DNA from: Deltaproteobacteria bacterium
GTDB lineage: Bacteria; Desulfobacterota; Deferrimicrobia; Deferrimicrobiales; Deferrimicrobiaceae
Assembly: GCA_003105225.1 (NCBI GenBank)
Contig: PQAK01000116.1
Span: 1-16,006, forward strand
Length of the DNA: 16,006 nucleotides
Direction of reading: 5' to 3'
Part shown: positions 1 to 7,181 of the stretch, one piece after another
How positions within the stretch are numbered: the stretch's first letter is position 1
Layout of the letters: the number at the start of each line of letters is the position of its first letter
Program-made: the position numbers and the translations under genes
The notes under the pieces: model-generated
What the model was told of the DNA's origin: nothing
Database searches by the model: none
The model's input: only the letters and a program-made list of their open reading frames with translations

Positions 1-1
1 G

Positions 2-121
2 ACCATCTCCTACCCCATCCTGAAAACCCTGAGCGGGAGGCGCCGGGAGGTTCCCGGAGGGATGTGGGTGCTGGCATGCCTTTCCGTTTCCTTTTACATT
101 TTTTATCCCTACTCCGGGTAA
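2..121 (+). CDS. C-terminal end of a membrane protein (partial)
   Basis: The window opens inside a reading frame that ends in TAA at 119-121; only the last 39 residues are present. The fragment has a basic stretch (GRRREV) followed by a hydrophobic aromatic segment (WVLACLSVSFYIFYPY) ending in SG-stop, which looks like a final transmembrane helix with a very short tail. The family cannot be told from this piece. I favour this frame over the other + frame, which stays open to 180, because of the membrane-helix composition. The gene is co-directional with the Cache protein that follows 107 bases downstream; I see no terminator in that gap. Confidence 0.5.
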   Translation, partial: TISYPILKTLSGRRREVPGGMWVLACLSVSFYIFYPYSG

Positions 122-228
122 CACGGGGCATGGGGGGAAGGGAGGTGGGCGGCGCGATGCTTCGTTGCGGGAAGGGGTGAAGCGGATCGGCAACCAGCGA
201 CCAATGGAATTCCGGAGAGGGGGAAGTC

Positions 229-699
229 ATGAAGAAAGCTGCGATCGCGACGTTGGTGATGCTGTTCGGCCTGTCGCTGGCCTGGACCGCCTTCGGGGCG
301 GAAAAAGCCACGAAGGACGAGTGCGTGGCGAAGAGCAAGGAAGCGGCCAAGCTGTTCAACGAGAAGGGGCAGGATGCGGCCATCAAGGCGATCAACGATA
401 AGCAGGGACCCTTCGTATGGAAGGACACGTACGTGTTCATGGTGGACTTCGACGGGAAGATGCTCGCGCATCCCATGAGCCCCGCCCTGATCGGGAAGAA
501 CGTCCTCGACATGAAGGACAAGGGGGAGCCGGGGAAGCTCCTGTTCAAGGATTTTGCGGAGGTCGCCAAAAGCAAGGGGGAAGGCTGGGTCGACTACATG
601 TGGATGAATCCCGGGGACCCGAAGCCCAGGAAAAAGGTCACCTACGTCTACCGGGTGCCGGGGAAGAACGCTTACGTCGGCGCGGGGATTTACGAGTAG
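229..699 (+). CDS. Exported single-Cache-domain protein
   Basis: This is a 156-residue protein with a clear Sec signal peptide: MKK, a hydrophobic core (about residues 5-20) and a probable cleavage after AFGA (about residue 24). The mature part reads as a small periplasmic Cache (sCache_2-like) domain: a long amphipathic helix (DECVAKSKEAAKLFNEKG), then the typical strand pattern FVWKDTYVFMVDFDGKMLAHP, the LIGKN segment and a final strand pair ending YVGAGIYE. Cache domains usually bind small ligands in front of kinases or chemoreceptors; here the domain stands alone with no membrane anchor or output domain, so it may be a free periplasmic binding protein. The ATG has a purine-rich Shine-Dalgarno (GGAGAGGGGG) a few bases upstream. 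A terminator-like hairpin follows the stop, so it is probably transcribed separately from the protease gene. The ligand is unknown. Confidence 0.85.
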   Translation: MKKAAIATLVMLFGLSLAWTAFGAEKATKDECVAKSKEAAKLFNEKGQDAAIKAINDKQGPFVWKDTYVFMVDFDGKMLAHPMSPALIGKNVLDMKDKGEPGKLLFKDFAEVAKSKGEGWVDYMWMNPGDPKPRKKVTYVYRVPGKNAYVGAGIYE

Positions 700-711
700 A
701 CAACCGTTGCG

Positions 712-744
712 GGGGCCGGCGCACGGCCGCCGGCCCCGCGTTTT
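712..744 (+). terminator. Terminator-like GC hairpin after the Cache gene
   Basis: A 10-base perfect stem (GGGGCCGGCG at 712-721 paired with CGCCGGCCCC at 728-737), a 6-base loop, then GCG and a short run of four T (741-744). It starts 12 bases after the stop of the Cache gene and ends 18 bases before the next ATG. The T-run is short, so termination may be incomplete and allow some read-through. Confidence 0.6.
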
Positions 745-762
745 CCCGATTCGGGAGGGACG

Positions 763-3180
763 ATGGCGATCATCCTGAAACCGGACGACCTCTACAGGAG
801 CTGCGATCCGAAGGTCTTCACCTTCCGGACGACCGGGGACCATCCCGGGCTGGAGGGGATCATCGGCCAGCGGAGGGCGCTGGACGCGATCGATTTCGGC
901 CTGAACCTTCAGAGCTCCGGGTTCAACATCTACGTGCTGGGAGACAGCGGGACCGGCAAGACATCGGCCATCCGCACGTTCATCTCGAGAAAGGCCGATA
1001 CGGAAATCGTCCCCCCGGATTGGTGCTACGTCTTCAATTTCGCGGAGGCGGCGGAGCCCATCGCCGTCTGGATGGAACCGGGCCGCGGGGTCGAATTCCA
1101 GAAGGACATGGAGGCGCTCATCGACCACCTGAAGGTCGAGATCCCGAAAATCTTCGAGTCGAAGGAATACAAGAGACAGAAAGCCGTCTACACGGACGAG
1201 TTCCAGGGGAAGCAGAAAGAGCTGTTCGGGGCGCTCGAGAAGGAAGCCGAGTCCCGGGGGTTCAAGATAAAAAGCGCGATGGGAGGGTTTTCCATCGTGG
1301 CCATCGGCGCCTCCGGAGACGCGTTGACCGAGGAGGAGTACAACACCTTCGACCAGAAACGGAAGGACGAGCTGCGGGAAAACGGAAAGTCGATCCAGGA
1401 GAGGCTGGACGACGTGATGCGGCTGCTCAAGAAGGAGGAGAAGGAGACCGGCGGGAAACTGAACGAGCTCGAGAGGATCGCGGCACTCTCCGTCCTGGGG
1501 CATCTGATCGAGGACATCAAGTCCCAGCACCCGAACAACGGGAAGTTGCAGGCGTACCTGGACGCGGCCCGCGAAGACATCCTGAAAAGCATCGAGGATT
1601 TCAAGGCCCCGCAGGAAGAGCCCCCATCCCCGCTTCCCTTCCTGAAAATGCAGAAGCAGGAGCCGAATTTCAGCCGGTACTCGGTGAACGTCCTGGTGAA
1701 CAACGGGGGCGGGAAGGGCAGCCCCTGCGTCTTCGAGAGCAATCCCACCTATTACAACCTCTTCGGACGCATCGAGCACAAGCTGCAGATCGGCGCGGCG
1801 ATCACCGATTTCACGATGATCAAGGCGGGGGCCCTCCACAAGGCCAACGGCGGGTACCTCGTCGTCAACGCCCTGGATCTCCTCCGGAACATCTTCTCCT
1901 ACGACGCGCTGAAGCGGGCGATCCGGAACCGCGAGGTGAAGATCGAGGACGTGTGGGAACAGTACCGGCTCGTCACGACGACGACGATGAAGCCCGAGCC
2001 GATCCCCCTCGACGTCAAGGTCATCCTGATCGGGACGCCGGAGATCTACTACCTGCTGTACAACCTGGACGAGGAGTACCGGGAGCTGTTCAAGGTGAAG
2101 GCCGACTTCGACAACCGGATCGAGCGCACGGAGGCGAACATCCGGGAATACGCGGCGTTCGTCGCCACGAAAACCCGGGAGGAGCGCCTCCTTCCCTTCG
2201 ATGCCTCCGGCGTGGCCCGGGTAGTGGAGTACGGATCGCGGCTGGCGGAGCACCAGGAGAAGCTCTCGTCGAAGTTCAGCGATGTCTCCAACCTCATCCG
2301 CGAATCCCATTACTGGGCGAGAAAGGCCGACGCGGACGTCGTTTCCGGACGGCACGTGGAAAAAGCGTTGGAGGAAAAGGTCCACAGGCACAGCCGGATC
2401 GAGGACCGGATGCGGGATGTGACCGCCGAGGGGACGATCATCGTCGAGACGTCGGGGGAGGCCATCGGGCAGGTCAACGGCCTGTCCGTGCTGGACACGG
2501 GAGACTACAGCTTCGGGAGACCTTCCCGGATCACCGCCACGGTCCACGCGGGAAAGCGGGGAGTGGTCAACATCGAGCGGGAGACCAAGCTCTCGGGGAA
2601 GATCCACGAGAAAGCGGTTCTCATCCTGTCGAGCTACCTGGGGCGGAAGTACGCCTCCCGAAAGCCGATCAGCCTCACCGCGTCGCTCACCTTCGAGCAG
2701 CTCTACGGGATGATCGAGGGAGACTCCGCCACGTGCGCGGAGCTGTACGCGCTCCTGTCCGCCATCGCGGGGGTCCCGATCCGGCAGGGGATCGCGGTCA
2801 CCGGTTCGATGGACCAGAACGGGACCGTCCAGCCGATCGGGGGGGCGAACGAGAAGATCGAGGGATTCTTCGACCTTTGCCGCCTGCGGGGGCTGACCGG
2901 GGAGCAGGGGGTGATCCTCCCGATGAGAAACGCCCGCAACCTGATGCTGAAGAAGGAGGTCGTCGAGGCCGTCCGGGAAGGGAAATTCCGGATTTACGCC
3001 ATCGAGCACGTGGAAGACGGTGTCGAGATTTTGACGGGGATCCCCGCCGGAAAGGAAGGGCCGGACGGAACGTATCCCGCAGGCACCCTGAACCGGCTTG
3101 TCGAGGAGCGGTTGACGGCGTTGCGGAATGCCATGAAGGGCGAAGAGGAGGGGGAGAAAAGAAAGGACCGGGAAGATTGA
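763..3180 (+). CDS. LonB-type ATP-dependent protease (AAA + Lon serine protease)
   Basis: This 805-residue protein has the layout of the bacterial Lon-related family (COG1067, AAA_32 plus Lon_C): a short N-terminal region, an AAA+ module and a C-terminal Lon protease domain, without the N-terminal LAN domain of classical LonA. Walker A is GDSGTGKT at residues 60-67. A charged helical insertion likely to form a coiled coil lies around 150-260. The family motif NGGYLVVNALDLL starts near residue 362 and stands at the Walker B position. The sensor-type strand VKVILIGTPEIYYLL follows near 416. In the protease domain the nucleophile is Ser655 in EGDSA and the dyad lysine is Lys698 in GGANEKIEGFF, both intact, so the enzyme should be active. 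The length matches the family norm of about 800. It is expected to degrade misfolded or regulatory proteins in the cytoplasm; unlike archaeal LonB no membrane segment is seen. GGGAGGG precedes the ATG. Both neighbours lie outside its operon as far as I can see. Confidence 0.93.
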   Translation: MAIILKPDDLYRSCDPKVFTFRTTGDHPGLEGIIGQRRALDAIDFGLNLQSSGFNIYVLGDSGTGKTSAIRTFISRKADTEIVPPDWCYVFNFAEAAEPIAVWMEPGRGVEFQKDMEALIDHLKVEIPKIFESKEYKRQKAVYTDEFQGKQKELFGALEKEAESRGFKIKSAMGGFSIVAIGASGDALTEEEYNTFDQKRKDELRENGKSIQERLDDVMRLLKKEEKETGGKLNELERIAALSVLGHLIEDIKSQHPNNGKLQAYLDAAREDILKSIEDFKAPQEEPPSPLPFLKMQKQEPNFSRYSVNVLVNNGGGKGSPCVFESNPTYYNLFGRIEHKLQIGAAITDFTMIKAGALHKANGGYLVVNALDLLRNIFSYDALKRAIRNREVKIEDVWEQYRLVTTTTMKPEPIPLDVKVILIGTPEIYYLLYNLDEEYRELFKVKADFDNRIERTEANIREYAAFVATKTREERLLPFDASGVARVVEYGSRLAEHQEKLSSKFSDVSNLIRESHYWARKADADVVSGRHVEKALEEKVHRHSRIEDRMRDVTAEGTIIVETSGEAIGQVNGLSVLDTGDYSFGRPSRITATVHAGKRGVVNIERETKLSGKIHEKAVLILSSYLGRKYASRKPISLTASLTFEQLYGMIEGDSATCAELYALLSAIAGVPIRQGIAVTGSMDQNGTVQPIGGANEKIEGFFDLCRLRGLTGEQGVILPMRNARNLMLKKEVVEAVREGKFRIYAIEHVEDGVEILTGIPAGKEGPDGTYPAGTLNRLVEERLTALRNAMKGEEEGEKRKDRED

Positions 3181-3250
3181 AACCGGTGCGGCCCCCAAGG
3201 AATCATACCGTCGACTCGATGAAACCGAAGATGAGCAAATTCGCGGACGT

Positions 3251-3330
3251 AGCCTCGTGGAGGGGCGGTGCGAACCTGTCCGGCGCCAAAGCACCCCGGC
3301 GCCATTTGGCTGAAGATCACCGAGGAAGAA
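3251..3330 (+). other. Possible structured RNA element in the rubrerythrin leader
   Basis: The 288-base gap between the protease and rubrerythrin holds no convincing gene but is rich in complementary segments. CCTCG (3253-3257) can pair with CGAGG (3321-3325) as an outer helix. Inside it, GCCAAA (3285-3290) pairs with TTTGGC (3305-3310) and GGTGC (3267-3271) pairs with GCACC (3291-3295), an arrangement that would interleave as a pseudoknot. CCGGCGCC occurs twice (3280-3287, 3296-3303) and offers a competing hairpin. I compared it by eye with the conserved cores of c-di-GMP-I, cobalamin, TPP, glycine, fluoride, SAM-type and guanidine riboswitches and found no match. It may be a cis-regulatory leader, a small RNA, or chance pairing in GC-rich DNA. 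Confidence 0.3.
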
Positions 3331-3362
3331 GCCTTCCCCTGGCGGAACGCCGGGTGGATTTC

Positions 3363-3374
3363 CGTTCCGGAACG
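3363..3374 (+). promoter_or_regulatory. 12-base palindrome upstream of rubrerythrin (possible operator)
   Basis: CGTTCCGGAACG is a perfect palindrome, followed one base later by an A/T-rich segment (AATAAATTC) that could be a -10 region for the rubrerythrin gene. Position and symmetry suit a repressor site, but no regulator gene is nearby and no -35 element is clear. Confidence 0.3.
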
Positions 3375-3468
3375 CAATAAATTCTGAACCGATCCGCTTC
3401 GCGCGCCGATTTGACGCCGGGGGGATGAAAGCGCCCCTCGAATCACATCCACCAGGAGGGAGGTCTTT

Positions 3469-3972
3469 ATGGGGCCCAAAACGACCGATAATCTCAAGGC
3501 CGCGTTTGCAGGGGAGAGCCAGGCGCACATGAAGTACCTGGAATTCGCCGATCTGGCGAAGAAGGAAGGGTTCCCGAACGTGTCGAGGCTGTTCACCGCG
3601 ATCTCGTTCGCGGAGCGGGTTCACGCCACCAACCACCACCGCGTGCTGTTCGGGTCCCCCCAGACGGACAAGAACCTGGACACGGCGATCGGCGGGGAAA
3701 ATTACGAAGTGAAGGAGATGTACCCCGCGTTTCAGGCGGCCGCCGAGCAGGAAAAGGAGGAGCAGGCGATGATGTCCATCCGGTTCGCCCTGGAAGCGGA
3801 AAAGATCCATGCGGTTCTCTTCGGACGGGCCAAGGGACAGGTGAAGGCGGGGAAAGACCTGGAGGCGGGGGACATCCACATCTGCTCCGTGTGCGGCCAC
3901 ACGGTCATCGGGGGCGCCCCCGACAAGTGCCCGGTGTGCGGCGCGGCGCGGGAGCGGTTCAAAAAGTTCTGA
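3469..3972 (+). CDS. rbr: Rubrerythrin
   Basis: This is a 167-residue non-haem iron protein that reduces hydrogen peroxide in the cytoplasm of anaerobes. The N-terminal ferritin-like four-helix domain (about 1-130) carries the di-iron ligands: an early glutamate in AGESQAHMKY, the EFADLAKKEG helix, ERVHATNHH, then ENYEVKEMYPAF and EAEKIH. The C-terminal rubredoxin-like domain has two CxxC pairs, Cys139/Cys142 (CSVCGH) and Cys154/Cys157 (CPVCGA), for the Fe(SCys)4 centre that passes electrons to the di-iron site. Length and domain order are standard. The ATG has a consensus AGGAGGGAGG upstream. It lies behind a 288-base leader with dyad elements and is followed after 37 bases by the ACT protein, with which it may be co-transcribed. 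The rubredoxin or flavoprotein donor is not in the window. Confidence 0.96.
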   Translation: MGPKTTDNLKAAFAGESQAHMKYLEFADLAKKEGFPNVSRLFTAISFAERVHATNHHRVLFGSPQTDKNLDTAIGGENYEVKEMYPAFQAAAEQEKEEQAMMSIRFALEAEKIHAVLFGRAKGQVKAGKDLEAGDIHICSVCGHTVIGGAPDKCPVCGAARERFKKF

Positions 3973-4009
3973 GGATCCCGAGGACCGGCGCGGGAAGAAG
4001 GAGGAGGGA

Positions 4010-4423
4010 ATGGCCGATTCGATCCGGAAAGTCGACTACTATAAAGTGAGCATTCCCAACCGGACGGGAGAGGGTGCGCGGGTGCTGGAGTCCCTGCGCG
4101 CCGAAGGGGTGAACCTGCTCGTCTTCACCGGGTTCCCCAGGGGCAGGCGCGTGCAGTTGGACTTCGTGCCCGAGGATGGACCGGCGTTCCGCAGGGCCGC
4201 GAAGCGCGCGGGGATCAGGATCGACGGAAAGAAGAGCTGCTTCCTGGTCCAGGGGGCCGACCGTGCCGGCGTGGTGGCGGGTCTCGCCGCCCGGCTGGCG
4301 ACGGCGGGGGTCGGCATCGTCGCCCTCGACGCCCTTGCGGCCGGCGGCGGCAGGTACGGCGCGATCCTCTGGGTGAACCCCAAGGATCTCGCGAAGGCGT
4401 CGAAGGCGCTGCGCGCTTCCTGA
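4010..4423 (+). CDS. Tandem ACT-domain protein
   Basis: This 137-residue protein appears to consist of two ACT-like halves and nothing else. The first (about 8-70) starts YYKVSIPNRTGEGARVLESL and includes the GVNLLVFTGFP strand; the second (about 74-137) starts CFLVQGADRAGVVAGLAARLA and includes GVGIVALDALAAGGG. ACT repeats bind amino acids or other small effectors and normally control an enzyme; here no enzyme domain is attached, so it is a candidate stand-alone regulator. GGAGGGA sits directly upstream of the ATG. The 37-base spacing to rubrerythrin suggests co-transcription, but no functional link is obvious. A G/C hairpin follows the stop. Confidence 0.82.
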   Translation: MADSIRKVDYYKVSIPNRTGEGARVLESLRAEGVNLLVFTGFPRGRRVQLDFVPEDGPAFRRAAKRAGIRIDGKKSCFLVQGADRAGVVAGLAARLATAGVGIVALDALAAGGGRYGAILWVNPKDLAKASKALRAS

Positions 4424-4752
4424 ACCGCTTGGCCGGGCGTGTGCCCGGTGGAGCGAGTTCCCATGAGGGGGAATGGCGAGGGGATAAAAAAAGCGGGTGG
4501 TGGCCGGTCCCGCCCCGGCTTGCGGTTTCCATGCGTTGCTTACCCATGGTTCGTCGGGATCTGCGGCGATCCCTTCAATGGGACGGAAGCGGTGTGCCGT
4601 CAACCTGCCTTCCGCCGTCCCGCATGGAAATGTGGGTCATTTCGCCCCACCGCACCACTCGACGTACATTGTATCACCGGGAAGCCGGATCGCAGCCTCC
4701 CCCCGCGCATTTTTCCCATGCGTCGGAATCGTTCCTTCGAAGGGATGCGTAC
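4424..4752. other. Intergenic region without a supported gene
   Basis: These 329 bases between the ACT gene and the Lgt-like gene hold a GC hairpin without T-run (CCGGGC-GTGT-GCCCGG, 4433-4448), a run of A (4486-4492) and a second dyad, GAAATG/CATTTC (4627-4632 and 4638-4643), that competes with GTGGG/CCCAC (4632-4636 and 4646-4650). The Lgt reading frame stays open through this region, but its translation there is rich in Arg, Pro and Ser, lacks membrane character and has no Shine-Dalgarno at its first ATG, so I treat it as non-coding leader. No clear promoter was found. Confidence 0.5.
4433..4448 (+). terminator. GC hairpin after the ACT gene, no T-run
   Basis: CCGGGC-GTGT-GCCCGG forms a perfect 6-base stem with a 4-base loop 10 bases after the ACT stop codon. 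Without a following T-run it may act as a weak terminator or an mRNA 3'-end stabiliser. Confidence 0.35.
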
Positions 4753-5604
4753 GTGATCCCCTATTTCCGGCAGCCGTCGCTCCACCTGTTCGGCCCGGTG
4801 ACCGTATACGCATTCGGGTTCCTGGTGGCGCTGGCCGTGATCGCGGGCTCGAAGATGGCCCTTGCCCGGTGCGAGCGGAAGAAGCTGGACCCGGACAGGT
4901 GCGCCGAGCTCATCTTCTTCACCCTGGCCGCCGGGTTCCTGGCCGCGCACCTGGTATCCGTCGTCGCCTATTTCCCCGGGCAGCTGAAGGAGGATCCGCT
5001 CCTCCTGCTGAAATTCTGGGAGGGCATCAGCTCGTTCGGCGGGATCGCCGGGGGCGTCCTGGGGGTCTGGCTGTTCTTCCGATTCCGTGCGCCGGATCTC
5101 GATGCCCGCGGCCGGTGGGAATACCTGGACGTCATTGCGTTTGTGTTCCCGTTCGCGTGGACCGTCGGCCGGCTGGCCTGCACGGTGGCCCACGACCACC
5201 CGGGGGCCCTTACGACGTTCCCGCTTGCCGTCAGCCTGAAGACGCCGGAAGCCAGGGAGTACATCATCGCGGTGTTCCGGGAGGCGGGCCGCCTGGCCGA
5301 CCTTCCGGGGCCCGACGTCCTGGCCCGGCTGGCCTTCCATGACCTGGGGTGGTACGAGTTTCTCTACACGCTGCTGGGGATCGTCCCCGTGTTTCTCCTG
5401 CTCGACCGCAGGCCGAGGACGCCCGGATTCTACGTCATCGCCTTCCTGCTGCTCTACGCGCCCGCGCGCTTCTGCCTGGACTTCCTGCGGATCGCCGACG
5501 TCCGGTACGGGGGGTTGACGCCCGCTCAGTACGCGGGCATCGCGGTGTTCGCCGCCGCGCTCTATGCGTTGCGGGCGTTGCGGGGGAACGCTTCCCCGGG
5601 CTGA
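4753..5604 (+). CDS. Divergent Lgt-like prolipoprotein diacylglyceryl transferase homologue
   Basis: From GTG 4753 this is a 283-residue polytopic membrane protein, close to the usual Lgt length. Lgt moves diacylglycerol from phosphatidylglycerol to the lipobox cysteine of prolipoproteins in the inner membrane. The N-terminus (IPYFRQPSLHLFGPVTVYAFGFLVALAV) matches the Lgt start, with about seven hydrophobic segments. The signature regions are present but altered: the HGG motif reads SSFGGIAGG (Phe95 where E. coli has His103), and the GRxGNFxN region reads GRLACTVAHDHPG (Arg140 and Gly151 kept, Cys143 for Asn146, Asp148 for Glu151). Tyr235 and Arg239 are kept and Asp243 stands for Glu243. GTG 4753 is chosen because the protein fold begins there and GAAGGGA lies about 8 bases upstream; the frame is open to 4429 but upstream is not Lgt-like. 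Its 3' end overlaps the oppositely oriented rhlE by 43 bases. It may be a paralogue with changed activity rather than the housekeeping Lgt. Confidence 0.8.
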   Translation: MIPYFRQPSLHLFGPVTVYAFGFLVALAVIAGSKMALARCERKKLDPDRCAELIFFTLAAGFLAAHLVSVVAYFPGQLKEDPLLLLKFWEGISSFGGIAGGVLGVWLFFRFRAPDLDARGRWEYLDVIAFVFPFAWTVGRLACTVAHDHPGALTTFPLAVSLKTPEAREYIIAVFREAGRLADLPGPDVLARLAFHDLGWYEFLYTLLGIVPVFLLLDRRPRTPGFYVIAFLLLYAPARFCLDFLRIADVRYGGLTPAQYAGIAVFAAALYALRALRGNASPG

Positions 5605-6860
5605 GGCGGCCGCCCCGGGTTCCCGCGCCCTTCCCGCATCAGCTCCTCGGCGCGGATCATGTAGGGACGAGGGGCGCGCTGCGTGCGGTGCGGGTCGAGA
5701 TCCGTTTTCCGCGGAGGGCGGAGCTCGGAACGGAAGGGATGATCCTCCACCACGGTGAGGTGCTTCCGGATCAGCTGCTCGATCGCGGCGAGCGACGGGC
5801 GCTCTTCGATCCCGCAGAAGGAAAGGGCGATGCCGGAGGCGCCGGCCCGCCCGGTGCGGCCGATCCGGTGGACGTAGCTTTCCGATTCCACCGGCAGGTC
5901 GTAGTTGATCACGTGGGACAGGTCGACGATGTCCAGGCCGCGCGCCGCGATGTCGGTCGCGACCAGCACCCGCGTCCGCCCCCGCTTGAAGTCGGCCAGG
6001 GCGCGTTCGCGCACGTTTTGCGACTTGTCGCCATGGATGGCCTCGGCGCGCAGGTTCGCGCGCACCAGCTGCCGGGCGACCCGGTCGGCCCCGTGCTTCG
6101 TCCGGGTGAAGACCAGGGCGTTCTTGATGGAATCGTCCGCAAGGAGATGGCGCAGCAGCTCTCCCTTCGTCTGCTTTTCCACGAAATAGACTGAGTGCTC
6201 CACCGCCTCGGCGGGGGTGGCGGCGGGAGTCGCCGCGACCCGGACGGGATTGCGGAGGATCGTGCCGGAAAGCCTCTGGATCTCGGCGGGCATCGTGGCC
6301 GAGAAGAACAGGGTCTGCCGCGCAACCGGCAGCTTGTCGATGATCCGCCGGATGTCGTGGATGAAGCCCATGTCGAGCATCCGGTCGGCCTCGTCCAGCA
6401 CGAAGGTCTCCACGCCGCCCAGGTTCACGATCCCCTGGGATACGAGGTCGAGAAGACGCCCGGGGGTCGCCACCAGGATGTCGATCCCCTGGTGAAGGGC
6501 CTGCGCCTGCGGTTTCTGGCTGACGCCGCCGTAGACCACGACGTGCCGCAATCCGGTATGCCTGCCGTAGGCGCCGAAACTGTCGCCGATCTGGTTGGCC
6601 AGCTCGCGCGTCGGCGTCAGCACGAGGGCGCGGACGGCGCGGCGCTTGCGGCCCCCGGCAGGGGAACCGTAGAGCCGCTGGAGGATCGGAAGGGCGAACG
6701 CCGCCGTCTTGCCGGTCCCGGTTTGCGCGCACCCCAGCAGGTCCTTCCCCTCCATGACATGGGGGATGGCTTTCTCCTGGATGGGAGTCGGCGTTTGGTA
6801 GTTTCTCGCCTTTACGGCGCGAAGGATTTCGGGGCAGAGCCCGAACGTTTCGAAGGACAT
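5562..6860 (-). CDS. rhlE: ATP-dependent RNA helicase, RhlE-type DEAD-box
   Basis: This 432-residue protein carries all DEAD-box helicase motifs in order: Q motif (Phe6 to Gln28, YQTPTPIQ), motif I AQTGTGKT (45-52), Ia PTRELA (83-88), GG (111-112), Ib TPGR (132-135), motif II DEAD (156-159), III SAT (187-189), IV LVFTRTK (249-255), V TDIAARGLD (302-310) and VI HRIGRTGRAG (331-340). A basic, Pro/Arg-rich tail of about 60 residues follows, as in RhlE proteins. The enzyme unwinds short RNA duplexes, typically in ribosome assembly, RNA turnover and cold adaptation. GAGGAG lies 9 bases before the ATG on the minus strand. The last 43 bases overlap the 3' end of the convergent Lgt-like gene. It is transcribed divergently from the HEAT-repeat gene. 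A cold-shock protein gene lies 3.6 kb away, a plausible functional partner but not in the same operon. Confidence 0.95.
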   Translation of the reverse strand: MSFETFGLCPEILRAVKARNYQTPTPIQEKAIPHVMEGKDLLGCAQTGTGKTAAFALPILQRLYGSPAGGRKRRAVRALVLTPTRELANQIGDSFGAYGRHTGLRHVVVYGGVSQKPQAQALHQGIDILVATPGRLLDLVSQGIVNLGGVETFVLDEADRMLDMGFIHDIRRIIDKLPVARQTLFFSATMPAEIQRLSGTILRNPVRVAATPAATPAEAVEHSVYFVEKQTKGELLRHLLADDSIKNALVFTRTKHGADRVARQLVRANLRAEAIHGDKSQNVRERALADFKRGRTRVLVATDIAARGLDIVDLSHVINYDLPVESESYVHRIGRTGRAGASGIALSFCGIEERPSLAAIEQLIRKHLTVVEDHPFRSELRPPRKTDLDPHRTQRAPRPYMIRAEELMREGRGNPGRPPQPGEAFPRNARNA

Positions 6861-7181
6861 GGTTCTCTTCTCCTCAAAGGATGTTGTCCACGGCGGCTCG
6901 CCTGCATGCGGGAGAGCGCCGCGGCTGCTTAAAGTTCACCAAGCACAACCCTGTGGAGTAGAGGTGGAAGCCTCGTCCGATCTTCCTTAGGGGAAGCCTA
7001 TGGGAGAGGATTGCGTTCCGTGATATTTCAAGCTGGAGATACCTTACCATGCGAAGTTCCGAAAAGGCAAGCAAAATTCCTGAAGGACCCCGGTGGATGC
7101 AAGGAATCTTCTTTTTATTGCAGCAACCGGGAATCGGTATCGATTGAATTCGGAACGGGAAATGTGGTATCGAAAGTAGAC
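6861..7181. other. Divergent intergenic region between rhlE and the HEAT-repeat gene
   Basis: These 321 bases must hold promoters for both rhlE (-) and the HEAT/HD-GYP pair (+). The stretch 6981-7160 is more A/T-rich than the surrounding genes, as expected for promoters, and includes a small dyad CTTCC-TTAG-GGGAAG (6982-6996). I cannot assign -35/-10 pairs with confidence. The HEAT-gene frame is open from 7011, but the part before Met 7182 lacks similarity to the paralogous module in the next gene and is Cys/Ser/Lys-rich, so I treat it as leader. Confidence 0.45.

Noticed and set aside
417..3380. 987-codon + frame overlapping the Cache and protease genes and the 288-base gap
   Set aside because: Shadow frame of the real genes, rich in Arg/Gly/Pro; its end at 3220-3380 has no Shine-Dalgarno or recognisable motif, so I do not call a gene in the gap.
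3181..3468. Cyclic-di-GMP or other known riboswitch, SRP RNA or tRNA in the rubrerythrin leader
   Set aside because: The conserved cores (such as GACGCAAAGCC for c-di-GMP-I, GGAAGCAGCC for SRP RNA, or a T-arm with CCA end) are missing; the region is reported only as unexplained structure.
109..3900. 1263-codon open frame on the minus strand, antisense to the Cache protein, LonB-type protease and rubrerythrin genes
   Set aside because: Its translation is low-complexity Arg/Leu/Pro/Asp-rich with no domain, it is antisense to three well-supported genes with intact motifs, and such frames arise from third-position G/C bias.
4600..6732. 710-codon minus-strand frame across the Lgt-like gene and rhlE
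   Set aside because: Out of frame with the motif-complete RhlE and antisense to the membrane protein; no domain and typical GC-bias composition.
7011..7181. 57-codon upstream extension of the HEAT-repeat gene
   Set aside because: The extension is Cys/Ser/Lys-rich, lies in A/T-rich promoter-like DNA and has no counterpart in the related module of the next gene; kept only as a start-site uncertainty.
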